From positions 3,844,001-3,908,000 of the forward strand of contig OY744463.1 in the NCBI GenBank assembly GCA_963556145.1: a stretch of DNA of 64,000 nt. The letters run 5' to 3'. This document shows positions 23,901 to 35,300 of this stretch, one piece after another; positions within the stretch are counted from its first letter, which is position 1, and the number at the start of each line of letters is the position of its first letter. The position numbers and the translations under genes are program-made. The notes under the pieces are model-generated. The model was not told the DNA's origin, ran no database searches, and was given only the letters and a program-made list of their open reading frames with translations. Source of the DNA: Hygrocybe punicea. Taxonomy: Eukaryota > Basidiomycota > Agaricomycetes > Agaricales > Hygrophoraceae.

Positions 23901-25229
23901 TTCATCCCAAAGCTCGCCAAACAACTCCAGGATACTCCGGATACTGTTGTGGCCGACTTTAACGAAATCAGGAAGTTTTGTAAGGGAGCATAACACATCA
24001 GCCTATATGTATTAACAACCGTTTGATCCAGTAACGGACCCATCTGGAATACGTTTTTCATTGACCGGAAATGTTCTGAATCTAGATAAGCCGCGCAGTG
24101 TCCTCGGAAGACATTTTGGGCCGACCTTACCTGTATGCAATCCATTCCCACTGTTGTCCTATTGAAGTAAATACAATATACAGGTCGTTGCCCTTGCACC
24201 AGTGCCATTAACCTTTGATACTCTCAGCACAATGGGAAAAAATCCAACCAAGCAGGTTTGTCTTGACTCCTTCCCTGCATTTACAGTCTCTAAGAATGAT
24301 TCGCAGGCTATCATCATGAGTCTCCCCACAATCGAGAGCTCTTACGCAACTCACACAACAAAATGCATTCAAGGATTTAATCATCCAGATTATCCAGTTC
24401 TTCGGGTGGCAGCCGAGATTCTCAATGCGACTGAGAGCTTTCTCTGGGTATGTCGCCTAGTACAAACAACATCGGTCGTTGATTCAAGTCTCTAGCGCTA
24501 TATTCGGGGATCGGGGTTGGCTTACGGTGCCTATGTTTCTATCGACACAGAAGCGGGGCAACTCAGTTTCACTTTGAATCGTGTATGTTTCTCTGTCTAC
24601 CATGCGGTCATATCGAACAATCACCATAACTCTATCAGAGTTCCAATCCCTTGCAAGCCTTCCAAGAAGCAGTTAATGTTGTGAGGGGACTTACAGATGG
24701 CTCGGTAGATTTCTTCTGATGGACGTAATGGTGTTTTGGCTGATCCATTATCACAGATAAACCTCGACGCTACGGTGTTGGACGCTGCTAAGAGCAGCAT
24801 TGTTTACGGTGTCGCGAAGAATGTTTCAACGGCAGGGCGTGCCGTGAGTTTGTCCATGTCATGGGTAACCCTACAAATGACCGGTTTTTCGTTGGGCAGG
24901 CTATCGTATCCTTTGCCAACCAGGCGCTGAAAGGAGTGTCCAAGAACTTTCAAGTAGAACTGCTTACGAGGTATCAAGCTGTAACCAAGGAAGATGTTCT
25001 AACCGCGTTGAGAAAACACTTCTTACCGCTATTCGACTGTGCTTCTTCAGTCGCCGTGGTCGTTACTGCACCTTCAAAAATTGGCGAGATTGCAGATGGA
25101 TTAAAAAGGGTGGGTTTTGAATGTGAGGAACGGACATGTGACGTTGATCCAAATGAACGTGAGGGTGACGGGTCCGTCAGCGGGAGTGAAGCAGATAGTA
25201 GCAGCGAAAGCGAGCATGGCGATCAGTAA
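20991..25229 (+). CDS. M16-family zinc metallopeptidase (yeast YOL098C/SDD3-like)
   Basis: A cytosolic M16 metallopeptidase of the inverzincin type. About 20 exons. The N-terminal block reads FGNFDLVKRIRLDFTDV and KSRVTGLSVVHLDYD. The zinc motif HTLEH is assembled across an intron: CAT ACA CTA GAA CA at 21319-21332, then T after the intron ending at about 21384. VFMGSEKYPHKG, NAWTDTDHTAYTV and VVYSEMQGRQNTSGD follow, the last holding the likely distal glutamate. The C-terminal half includes DDFHEKLKTSLKRI, FFVQYDHVQ and ASSVAVVVTAPSKIGEI, and ends in an acidic Ser/Glu tail. The frame continues upstream to an ATG at 20850; that 47-residue Arg-rich extension could be a mitochondrial presequence, but family alignment favours the start used here. 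Intact as far as I can splice it. Confidence 0.87.
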
Positions 25230-25296
25230 TAAAGTTGTAGATGGTGTAATGTTGCAATAATATGCAATGAAATTAGCCTTCCCAAGAACAGGAGTC

Positions 25297-26646
25297 CTAT
25301 TCGATAATCTCTATCAGCTTGCGATCCGCCTCCCCTGGTGTCAATTCCACACCAGTGAGAAAACCATTGTCAACCAAAAATCGTATGGCTTGTGACAAAT
25401 TTGACACAGTGATTCGGATCTCAGGAAGGAGAAGCTGGTAGCTCAGTCGCATCGATAACTGAGAAGGTCTGTGTCGTGGTACTTACACTACGCAAAAGAC
25501 TCGGACGAGATGCGAAAGGATTATGCGGTAATTTTTTCGGACGCTGATTCCTAGGTGACCTGACTAGTTGAGGTTCTGTGGTCTCAGTGATACGATTGTG
25601 TCGGCTTATTTCTTGGTGATCAAGCCTGGTGAACATCGAAGCAGAATGCGCGTCTTGATTGGCTGTGACTTTTGGCGCCTTTGAGGAAAGGGCCACCGGT
25701 GGATCATCACCATCTTCCGAGTTAGATGTGGATTCAGAATTGGGTCCGATATCCTGAGTGGAATGATTTTGCCGGGCTACTGTTCCCAGCTGCAGCGGCG
25801 GCCTAGGATTACCTCTCGAACGCACAACCGTACTTCCACAATCCTTTCCTGACTTTCCTGAATAATGAACGGAAATCTGGCCACGAGCAGCTGCCTCTTC
25901 CCGCTTCTTTTTTTGGTCAAGAAGACGAGACGAACTTGGCCATCGCTTTTTCCTTTCTGCAATCCATGCTTCAAGAGCCTCGGGTGTATCTAGAGTGACA
26001 TCAGTTCCTTGAATGGGTATGATTTTCCTGGAGAATTGCATCAAATGGATTGGCCAACGCTGGGAGAATTTTACACGCACCCTCTGAGACTGGGATCGGC
26101 GTCCCAGTCCGATTGACGCTTTCTCTTTCCTGACCCTTGAGGATAAATCAAATGGCGGTCCATCATGTGAATTTCTATGGATTTGTGCGAGCCGGTAAAG
26201 CTGCAGTCCTTGTATGTGCACCTGGAATCCCCAGCTCGATACCAAGTGGACATCGGTCGACTATTATACGACCCTGATGCCCTATTCAATGATAAAGCAC
26301 CCAAATCCCGCGCGCTACCAATGGAGTTGACAGACCGCGTTTCAGGACAGGGTTTGCCTGGTACATAGGTTGAGGAGAGGGTGTATCCTTGCGGAGTCGT
26401 CAAGGGCCAATTACTCGAAACAGGCTGCGTATACCCCTGGATATGGTGAGAATAGGCATATCCGGTTTGTTTGTGAGATAACCTGGCATAGGGATTTACA
26501 AGGGCGGCTGTCACCGCAAGAATCGGACTGGGAAAGATCGCCTGATTTTGAGCGGGAATCCGCGGATTTGTGCTAGCGTTTGACTGGACATCCGAGTCAG
26601 CTGCATCCCGAAGAGGATAGCTGGGTGGAGGACCAGGCAGTTGCAT
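25297..26646 (-). CDS. NUFIP1/Rsa1-like snoRNP assembly factor
   Basis: NUFIP1/Rsa1 proteins act with the R2TP/Hsp90 machinery to assemble box C/D snoRNPs in the nucleus. Three minus-strand exons, complement(join(25297..25434,25487..26027,26081..26646)), give 414 residues. A C2H2-like finger (CTYKDCSFTGSHKSIEIHM, then DRH) is followed by the basic stretch GKRKRQSDWDAD. The NUFIP core spans the second junction: IPIQGTDVTLDTPEALEAWI then AERKKRWPSSSRL. The last exon (LLLPEIRITVSNLSQAIRFL ... VDNGFLTGVEL) is joined by a standard GTAAGT...CAG intron. Reading through instead gives a false stop at 25421. The start codon lies 108 bp from the eIF3b start. Confidence 0.85.
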
Positions 26647-26754
26647 TTCCGAGTACTAGTAAGTTGTGATGAATTCAAGTTGAAGCTGTTGGACAACAAG
26701 CACAAACAACAGAAAAAGCTTGACACTGAATTTCTGAATTTTGATCGGGTCGCA
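26647..26754. promoter_or_regulatory. Divergent promoter, NUFIP/Rsa1 and eIF3b
   Basis: 108 bp between the two start codons, containing an A-rich patch (AACAACAGAAAAAGC near 26706-26720). Sharing a promoter between a snoRNP assembly factor and a translation initiation factor would be consistent with growth-linked co-expression. That is inference. Confidence 0.5.
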
Positions 26755-29409
26755 ATGCCTGCTGCTGTTTCAACCACGGAAGATGACATTGATTATACTG
26801 ACATCGAAGAAAAGTGTGTGTATTTCATATTTTACAAACAATCAGGACCGACCCAGCCCCACAGATACCAAGTTCAGTACGAGGAGAGTTTTGACAACAC
26901 AATAGTTGTCGATGGCATTCCTGTTATCGATAAATCCAAACTCGACAAGCTCCTCGCAAAGATCGCCAAGGAGTTCTCACGTCAAGGAGCTCCAATCAAA
27001 CCTGGTGACATATTCGTGCCCTGGGATGACTCCACAGGCAAAAGCAAAGGGTATTCTTATTTTTTATCTTGTTTTCCACAGTCACAGACCTCGTTTCAGG
27101 TTCATTTTCGTTGACTTCCGCACCGCGGATGAAGCTACCTTTGCTTTGACCGCCATGCATGGGCATCCTTTCGATGCCAAACATCAGTTCAAAGTCAATC
27201 TGTTCACCGACATCGAACGGTATCAGAATTTGGATGAGACGTACGTCGAACCTGTACCCGAAATGTACCACCCAAGAGTGCGTTCTTCTTTCCGTCACTG
27301 ACCTGAACGTCGTTTTAAAGAGATGGTGTAGGAACATCTCAAGGCATGGCTTGCTGATCCTCAAGGTCGAGACCAATATGTAACTTACCGCGGCGACGAG
27401 GTAGAGATACATTGGCACGGAAAGCCGTCACAGTGCGAAGTAGCATTTTCGCGAACAGTATGCATCGAGTTACTTATGGTTCTCACGTTGACGGGTTCTG
27501 GACAGAACTGGACAGAACTGTACGTATCATGGTCCCCGCTAGGGACATACATGGCTTCATTGCACCGGCAAGGCGTGCGTCTTTGGGGTGGCACATCTTG
27601 GGGAGGCCCATCTCGGGAACACCAACAGCGTTTCGCACACCCCCTGGTCAAGTTAATCGACTTCTCGCCATGCGAACAGTACCTGGTCACGTGGTCCAAT
27701 GAACCTATCGTCGTTCCCGCAGGCGCTTTGCAAGGACCTCAATACTTCTCACCTGACGACGAGGGCAACAACATAGCCGTGTGGGATATCAAATCCGGGG
27801 ATTTGCTCCGTACATTTTCTACCAGTAGCTCCAGCGACGAGAACCCAACGCAGAAAAAGTCAATGCAGTGGCCCGCGCTCAAATGGAGCCCTGATGACAA
27901 ATTTGTTGCCCGAGTAACTCTTGGTCAACATATCAGTGTTTACGAGTTGCCTAGCATGGGTCTCTGCGGGAAGAAAAGTATGAAAATTGAAGGTGTCATT
28001 GATTTCGAATGGTGTCCACAAGGAGACAGGGACCGAGAAGATGCAGAGAAAGATGCCAAAGCGACCATCAATGGGTCAGGAAGTAAAGCAGCGAAAAAGG
28101 CCAGGGAGAATATGCTGGCTTACTGGACGCCCGAAGTGGCAAACCAGCCTGCGCGAGTCACTTTGATCGACTTCCCTACTCGTTCGATTTTACGCCAAAA
28201 GAATCTGTTTAATGTAACCGAGGTATGCACCTTCGTAGCAGGATCATATTTTCCTGAAATTGATGTTCTGTCTACGCAGTGTAAGCTTTACTGGCAGAAT
28301 CAAGGTGATTTTCTCTGTGTCAAAGTAGATCGTCATACGAAGACGAAGAAGTCCATATTTTGCAACCTTGAGATTTTCCGGATGCGCGAGAAAGATTATC
28401 CCGTGGAGGTTCTGGAGTTTAAAGGTATCATGGTTTTCTATCATGTCTTTACTTGTCACCGATAATTCTCGCAGATACTGTCACAGATTTCTCTTGGGAG
28501 CCGAAAGGAGAGCGATTCGCCATCGTATCGAGCAATGATCCGAATCTCGGCAACCCTGGTCCTGGTATCACAGTCAAAACTGATATTAGCTTCTACCAAC
28601 TGGAGCATGGCAAGGATGACTTCAAACTCCTTCGTTAGTTTGCGCTTTCCTATTCAGCCTTGTTTAGCTATCTTTAGCGGACAATTCCAGGTACCCTACC
28701 TGCGCGGACAACCAATACTGTCCGTTGGTCTCCTCGGGGCCGACATGTAGTGCTTGCCACGGTCGGCTCATCAAGTAAATCTGAACTTGAGTTTTGGGAT
28801 CTCGACTTCAATATTGATGATAAACGGGAGGGTCAAATTTCGAAAGAAGAGTGGGGGAGTGGCCTTCAGCACCTAGGCACTGCAGACCACTATGGAGTGA
28901 CGGATGTGGAATGGGATCCAAGTGGACGATTTTTGGCTACAAGTGCGAGTGCGTGGCAACATACGGTAATGCGAGATCGTTCGTTTCTTTCGCCCGTTCT
29001 CAAATGTACCAATTTCCAGTTAGAGAACGGTTACGCCATTTGGGATCTTCGTGGAAAGGAGGTTGAAAAACACATCATGGATCGCTTCAAACAATTCTTG
29101 TGGCGCCCTCGGCCTCGCACCTTACTCTCAAAAGAGCAACACCGTCAGATCCGTAAAAACCTGCGAGAATATAGCCGTACGTTTGATGAAGAAGATGCAG
29201 CTGAAGATGCCGCCGACAGCGCCGATCTTATTGCCCACCGCAGGAGACTTGTGGACGAATGGAATGCCTGGCGAGCTCGATGTAAGAAAGAGTCCACAGA
29301 AGAACAACATAATAGGGGTGAAACCCGGGAGGAAAAAGAGGAGGAGAGGGAGGAGATTGAGGTTTGGATTGATGAAGTTATTGAACAAATTGAGGAGGTC
29401 GTTGAGTGA
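26755..29409 (+). CDS. PRT1: Eukaryotic translation initiation factor 3 subunit B
   Basis: The scaffold subunit of eIF3 that binds the 40S ribosome. Nine exons give 744 residues: 26755-26813, 26865-27050, 27100-27277, 27332-27457, 27506-28222, 28280-28424, 28475-28633, 28691-28965 and 29020-29409, all in phase. The N-terminal RRM (residues about 30-120) contains TIVVDGIPVI, GKSKGFIFVDF and ALTAMHGHPFDAKHQFKV. Then follow HLKAWLADPQGRDQYVTYR and the WD-repeat propeller (ELYVSWSPLGTYMASL, WPALKWSPDDKFVARV, VTDVEWDPSGRFLAT). The tail is helical and acidic (HRRRLVDEWNAWRARCKKES, then EEEREEIEVWIDEV), as in PRT1/eIF3b. The usual family length is 700-800. No disruption. Confidence 0.93.
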
Positions 29410-29551
29410 CATTGGTTCTCTTGAATGTGTCTTGAAGTTATAAAAACTTCAGAACCTTGTGCAGCCCAGTCGCCTTCTCTACCAACAATATGTACCCTCA
29501 CTCAGATTACAACATTGCGATTGCCGTTGCATATAAGATACACACAGGAGA

Positions 29552-29930
29552 CGGATGAGGATTTTTTGCCATCAAATAATATTGAGATGTCCACTGAAAT
29601 ATTGAAATTATTTTTGTTGTTATCATAAGTCTGAAAATGTTGTAAAAAGTAAGGTTGTCCAAATGCAGTATTCACACCAAAGATAGTGCAGGCAAAATTT
29701 TAGATTATTTGGTCTCCAGATATTCAGGCACGTGACTTTGTGCCCCCAGGATTTTTTCAGCCAGCAATCCGAATAGTTTAAAATTCTGCCTGCACTATCT
29801 TCAGTGTGAATACCACTTTTAAATAACCTTATTGTGTACAACATTTTCAGACTTATGATAACAACAAAAATAATTTTAATATTTCAGTGGATATCTCAAT
29901 ATTATTTGATGGAAAAAAATCCTCATCTGT
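29552..29930. mobile_element. Foldback MITE, about 380 bp, 160 bp arms
   Basis: The left arm (29552-29712) and right arm (29775-29930) are near-complementary: GATGAGGATTTTTTGCCATC ... ; ATTATTTTTGTTGTTATC; AGTCTGAAAATGTTGTA; GATAGTGCAGGCA. The left arm starts ACGGATGAGG and the right arm ends CCTCATCTGT. It lies just past the eIF3b stop codon, probably in or next to the 3' UTR. No coding capacity. Confidence 0.7.
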
Positions 29931-30023
29931 AGGACCAATGGACCTATATCTGCAGCATAAATAATAAAACATATCATAAATTTGACCCTTTCGGACTCTT
30001 AAAATTTTTTTATGTCTGGTTTA

Positions 30024-30751
30024 CAGCAATTTCGGAAACTAATGTCTGTGCCACTTTTTTTTTGTTTTTTTGGAGGCGCTTACAAGGCTTGGTCAGTGCC
30101 GTGCCATTGTGGCTGAGAAACAAGAAATATGGTTTTATATGTCATTCATGCCAGCTATCCATAATGCAGCTCTACCTTAAGCCTAAATAAACCTATCTAC
30201 ACCTTACAGCACCTTGAAATACCATCCTAACTGAAGGAAGTACAAAATAACTGCACTGATTAAATTTCCTTTTTGGTCACGAGATATTGGCTTGTTTTGG
30301 AAAGTTGGCTTGTTTTGGAAAGTTGGCTTGTTTTGGAAAGTCTTAAAATCACATCATTTGCAAAGTGATTCCTCCCAAGCCAGAGCTTGTAGCAACATGA
30401 TAAAACAATGAATTTTCATTATTGTATTTGGTTCTGATATTCATTTTTTTGATAAGATTTCAGCCAAAATAGCACTAATTAGCCTAAGCTAACTTAGCTA
30501 AGCTATAAAGTCAGTTGGTCACTAAAAGCTCATTATAATAATACAAAAATGTATTATTATTATATAATAAGAACTTAGAAGGTTCAGATTTATTTATTTA
30601 GGCCTAGAATAGAGCTGCAATAGGAGTATGTAGCATAAATATCATATTTCTTGTTTCTCAGCCACAATGGCATGGCACTGACCAAGCCTTTGTAAGCGCC
30701 TCCAAAAAAACAAAAAAAAAGTAGCATGGACATTAGTTTCCGAAATCACTG
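30024..30751. mobile_element. Mariner-like MITE with about 125 bp terminal inverted repeats, TA target
   Basis: The termini read CAGCAATTTCGGAAAC and GTTTCCGAAATCACTG and are flanked on both sides by TA. The arms (30024-30150 and 30628-30751) share AAACAAGAAATATG and the GGCACTGACCAAGCC/GGTCAGTGCC block. A third partial copy lies at 2973-3085. The interior is AT-rich with three tandem 18 bp units (TTGGCTTGTTTTGGAAAG) near 30288-30341. No transposase. Confidence 0.6.
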
Positions 30752-30834
30752 TAATGTGGCTTCCCAGACCGTAGGACAAATACTAGTAATAAAATAATAA
30801 CACATTATTTTTCATCACCAATGGCTCCTGGCCT

Positions 30835-31091
30835 GTGTGGCCCTCCTTGGGTTAGGCATCCTCAAATCACATCGTCTCAGAACCAAACACGCGCATCACG
30901 CAACACTACTTGTGTTGACCTGACCTTTTACCAAACCCTTGCAGGGGCACTCCCTGGCAGCAGCTGTATGCTAGCAGCTGCGACAAGGCATTTATCACTG
31001 TCATGGGCCTTGACATCAAAACCTTTCATTACATCCTGGATGCTGATTTTGCAGCAGCCTGGGTTAGTGGCACAATACCATGGCCTGAGGC
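30835..31091 (+). pseudogene. Harbinger/PIF DDE nuclease pseudogene, 5' part
   Basis: The frame reads DKAFITVMGLDIKTFHYILD then ADFAAAWVSGTIPWPEA, matching the start of agaricomycete DDE_Tnp_4 (PIF/Harbinger) nucleases as I recall them. It breaks off at the left end of the 3.1 kb foldback (31092) and resumes at 34247. Confidence 0.6.
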
Positions 31092-31256
31092 CATCAGGAA
31101 AATTACAAGCCCTTTTTTTGCACCTTTTGCACCTTTTACAAGGTGCAAAAGGTGCAAAAGGTCCCAAGAGGTCCACCTTTTCCAAGAGGTAGCACCTTTT
31201 CCAAGAGGTAGTACCTTTTCCAAGAAAGTGACCCGGCTTAGAAAAGGTCAAACTCT

Positions 31257-31973
31257 TAGTGATGGATAGGTTTGGTTATAAACCGAGGTTTGGACCTGAA
31301 CTGAACTGAACCGAACCTGAGGTTCAGTTCAAGGTTCAGGCAGGGGGGAAATTCTGTGAACCTGGTTCAAACCAGTTTGAACCTGAACCTAAACTTCAAC
31401 AAATGTGATATAATTTTGCCTAATTTTTGGAAGAAACATGATCACTTTTCTCTTGTTGTAGCTAACAACTTCCTGTTAAATCCTGCCACTCTCCTTCAGG
31501 GGGTTTGAGCTCTGGATTGGTCAGGATAAGTTGGTATAAGTTGTATAATATCTGAGGATTATGCCAAGGTAAGCCTCAAGTACGTATGATGTATTATATT
31601 ATCATTATTTTTAAGTACCACAGTTGCAACATTGAAGCTGATAAGCTTAATTTCTTTAACATGTTAGCTTTAAGTGATACAAATGTACAGTAATACATAC
31701 AATTTGCTCTAAAGGAACCTTTGTTCATGCTATATAACCACAAGGCATAAAATAAAGGCATTTATACTGAATAAAAATGTAATCTAGCCCTATGATACAC
31801 TTACAGGTTTGGTTCAGGGTTCAGATCAGGGTGAACCTGAACTGAACCTGTTTGAACCTGAACCTAAGGTTCAGTTCAAGGTTCAGCAAATTGACTGAAC
31901 TGAACCTTAGGTTCAGTTCAAGGTTCGGATGTTTTTGGCCTGAACCGGACCAAACCGAACCTGTCCATCACTA
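31257..31973. mobile_element. Non-autonomous hAT element, exact 8 bp TSD CAAACTCT
   Basis: The termini are TAGTGATGGATAGGTTTGG and the complement of TAGTGATGGACAGGTTCGG. CAAACTCT flanks both sides (31249-31256 and 31974-31981). The subterminal regions are dense in GGTTCA/TGAACC, about twenty copies in both orientations, probably transposase binding sites. The core is AT-rich and non-coding. It is nested in the foldback 31092-34246, so it is younger. Confidence 0.9.
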
Positions 31974-32671
31974 CAAACTCTTGGAAAAAAAGGTCAAAGG
32001 AGAAAAAAAAGGAAGGGAAAAGGAAGGGAAAAGAAGAGCTTTTGATTCCTTTTTTTCCTCCTTTTGACCTCTTTTTCCAAGGGTTTGACCTTTTCTAAGC
32101 CAGGTCACTTTCTTGGAAAAGGTGCTACCCCTTGGGACCTTGGCCTCTTTTGCTCCTTGTAAAAGATGGCCTTTTTCGCGCAACAAATTGTCAAGATTCA
32201 AAGACATCAATTATTAATAATTAATAGATTAAAAATATATTTAATTGATTTTATAGTAACTTTACTACAACTATATTTACTAACAACTTGACATATCAAG
32301 TAAATCAGTATTAACGAAATTGAAGTGAATGATACGCCCCATTCGAGTGAATGGATGCACGACTTAAATATGTTTTGAGGTCGCGCACGGACCATTTGGT
32401 GAAGTTTGGCAAAATGGAGCGCCAAACATCGTCACGTTTGCCATTTTCGGTAAGTTTGACTTAGCATTTTCGTGACTGAGGTACTGATCTTTATAGGACG
32501 ACGCCAACGCAACGATGATGACGGCGAGCAAGACCAGGAGTGGTGCGGCCCCGGTACATGTGGTACTCCCTTACACCTGCGTACTTTTTTATTTCCTTTC
32601 ATTTTATTCATTTTATTTTATTTTATTCGACACTAACAATTAAAATTGCAGGTCTATGGCAACCACCACCA

Positions 32672-32713
<42 letters not shown>

Positions 32714-33106
32714 TTGCCACCACGACGGCCACAACCACGACATCGACAATCAACGCCATGTCGGACGCGCCGGCAACAGGCCCCATGGCAAACCGGGGTG
32801 CGCGCACATGCAAACGAACGGAGTGGGCGAGTCAACGAGATGGAACAAGCAGCAGGGGGTGGTGCATCCACCCCCGCTGCTTCATGGTATGTTTTTCATT
32901 AATTTTTTCCGTCGATTTTATTCTTCTAACTGAAGAACGCGCCACCGCGCTGCCACCACCGTTACCACCACCGGAACACACACGTCAAACGCGTGTGTTT
33001 CGCCAGGACAGGCCACGGCATCATGGCACCCACCACGCGATGAAGTGTGCCGGCACCCCGGACGCAACTGAGGCAGAACGCACGCGTACAACGCGTGCGT
33101 TTTGCC

Positions 33107-33160
33107 ACTTCGCGAAGACGCTGGCCACATCAACTGACGTGCGCCGATCTCTCGCGAGGT
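33107..33160. repeat. 54 bp nested palindromic module, copy E
   Basis: Arm ACTTCGCGA (33107-33115), 11 bp, ACATCAACTGACGT (33127-33140), 11 bp, arm TCGCGAGGT (33152-33160). Confidence 0.8.
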
Positions 33161-33194
33161 CAGATGGAGTCACCGCAGGGCACCCCCCAATCCC

Positions 33195-33248
33195 ACCTCG
33201 CGAAGACGCCAGCCACGTCAACTGACGTGCGCGGCTCTCTCACGAGGT
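33195..33248. repeat. 54 bp nested palindromic module, copy F
   Basis: Arm ACCTCGCGA (33195-33203), 11 bp, ACGTCAACTGACGT (33215-33228), 11 bp, arm TCACGAGGT (33240-33248). Confidence 0.8.
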
Positions 33249-33290
33249 CAGATGGAGTATCTGCAGGGCAGGGCAGGGCACCCCATTCCC

Positions 33291-33344
33291 ACCTCGCGAA
33301 GATGCTGGCCATGTCAATTGATGTGCGTGGCTCTCTTGCGAGGT
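33291..33344. repeat. 54 bp nested palindromic module, copy G
   Basis: Arm ACCTCGCGA (33291-33299), 11 bp, ATGTCAATTGATGT (33311-33324), 11 bp, arm TTGCGAGGT (33336-33344). A left half-copy follows at 33442-33461. Copies E, F and G have similar spacers and probably arose by local duplication. Confidence 0.8.
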
Positions 33345-34246
33345 GGAAGTTGTCTGGTTCAACGCGAACGCATTGGGACACCCAGACGAAGAGGCCCACG
33401 TATGGCTGAAGGCCTGTGCAAGGCCCCAGCACCCAAATTCCACCTCGCAGACAGGCTGGCCACACATGGTCCATATACTGAAGTATGTTGAATTTATTGG
33501 GAGGGTATACTACATATTGTTATCATATTGTTGCACCAGTATTCGAAAAGAATTCAAAATCATAATGATCCAATATTTTGAAACAAAGTACATTACCAGT
33601 GTTGATTGACAATTTTACAGTACTTCTTCAATAACAAGACATTTACTGACATTATTGAAGTTTCAAATGTATACTGTACACAATTTATTTTGAAACTGAA
33701 AGTATTCATTCAGAAGTATTTAAATAACCTGTAAAAAAAGGCTAACAAACCACAAAAGATATGGAAAAGCTTTCAAGAGATTCTTCTTTTCCAAAGACAA
33801 AACAACTTTTTCAAGAAAGGGACCCGGCTTAAAAAAGCTCTTTGTCTTGGGACAAGAGGTATCCTTTTTCAAAGTAATTCACTTTTGAAAAAGATGGGAA
33901 AAGTAGAAAAAAAGAAGAAAAAGCATCAAAGGTCAAAAGTGATCCAAGGTCATAAGGTCAAAAGTGGTAAGACAAGTAAAGTGATTAATTGTAAAGGACC
34001 AACAAGTAAGCAAAGTGCTAAAGGAGTCAAAGTAATCCAAGTTTGAAAAGGTGGGAAAAAGTTGAAAAGGGTGAAAAGGTGTGCAAGGGATATTATGTAG
34101 TAAATATTTCCAAGTGACTCAAAGTGCCATAAGGTAGCAGAAGTTGTTAAAAAAGATGAAAAAAACCTCAGAAAAAAGTTCAAGAGGTTTCAAAAAAGGT
34201 CAAGAGCCTCCAAGGTGCAAAAAAAGGGCTTGTAAATTTCCTGATG

Positions 34247-35155
34247 CGATACAAACTCAAGAAGTGTTCTGTGCCTCCACCACCGCTCCCTAGATGCAGC
34301 TGGAGCATTAGCACTGGTTCTTCATCACCTCACTACCACTGTGCCTTCTCATTCCCTCTCACTCATCTTTGCATTGGTTCCTGCAACTATACATCATTAT
34401 CAACCCTTCAATCCATTCCTAAAGCTTGCATTGTTTGGCCCCAGGTGATTATTTTGGACATCTGAATGAGTTAATTGTCCATTGTCACCCCTTGCTTATG
34501 GGCATGTTTGGGTCAATGGATGGGCTGAATTTAGACCTCCAGGAGGCCACTGATCCTGAGTTTGCAAACTCAACCTACAATGGTTGGCTCCATGCTTGAC
34601 TCATCACCAATGTTTTTTGTATTTGCCCCTACCAGTAAGAGCACACATCTATAATTTATTCATGCTGATCCTCATCCAGGCGAGATCCTTGCATGCAAAC
34701 TGAATGTGCCAGGAGGGTGGAATGACTTGCACAATGCTAAAGCAATATATGAGAAAATTTACACAAAACCCCAGAGGGTTTTTACCTCATCACCAACTCA
34801 GCCTTCCCTTGTGACTGTTTCTACAGGGGAATTGAGCACGACGATGTGATGATGATGAAAGATTCCTTGGATTGTTGCAGCATCCATCGACTTGATGATG
34901 TTCCATTCCACCATGAACACATGATGCATGAGGATCATACATTTGTTCTCTTGCACTAGGCAGCCAATGTGGAGGAACCCAATCAATGTGACTGGATCAG
35001 ATCATTTCATATGTTTCCTGGAACAATGCATGTTCCACTTTTGCCTGTATTGTGCTTACCAGTTAACAATCAAATGGTATGAAAATCAGACACCAACGTA
35101 CAATGATGGATGGCGAATAGTGCACATGTTCAATGGGTTTGTGTAGAGTGTCACC
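34247..35155 (+). pseudogene. Harbinger/PIF DDE nuclease pseudogene, 3' part
   Basis: Family blocks are legible in shifting frames: RSLDAAGALALVLHHL, MGMFGSMDGLNLDLQ (a catalytic Asp region), NSTYNGWLHA, ILACKLNVPGGWNDLHNAKA then IYEKIYTKPQ. Several stops and frameshifts are present. Together with 30835-31091 it makes one nuclease gene split by the 3.1 kb foldback. Clearly inactive. Confidence 0.65.
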
Positions 35156-35300
35156 ATCATACATTGTGAGATGAACACCCTCTGATGTTCACTTTATGAA
35201 TCATCAGTGGGGTGGCACATAATTGAACAACAAAAGACACACAATGGGTGCTGGACGGCTGAGCAAATCAGGTGCCCCATAAACCTATCAAAATATTCAT

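Larger units (their letters stand above)
31092..34246. mobile_element. Large foldback element inserted in the Harbinger nuclease gene
   Basis: The outer ends are inverted: CATCAGGAAAATTACAAGCC (31092-31111) against its complement at 34227-34246, followed by CTTTTTTTGCACCTT on both sides. Further inside, the left block (31130-31256) of CTTTTCCAAGAGGTAG-type units mirrors 32045-32170, and diverged versions recur at 33770-34200. The interior has a (CAACGA)n microsatellite (32657-32720), AT-rich sequence and three copies of the 54 bp palindromic module. A complete hAT element sits inside (31257-31973). No clear target duplication. Confidence 0.65.

Noticed and set aside
32656..33225. 189-residue frame starting with a long Thr run
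   Set aside because: Begins in a (CAACGA)n microsatellite and runs through the palindromic modules; no conserved domain.
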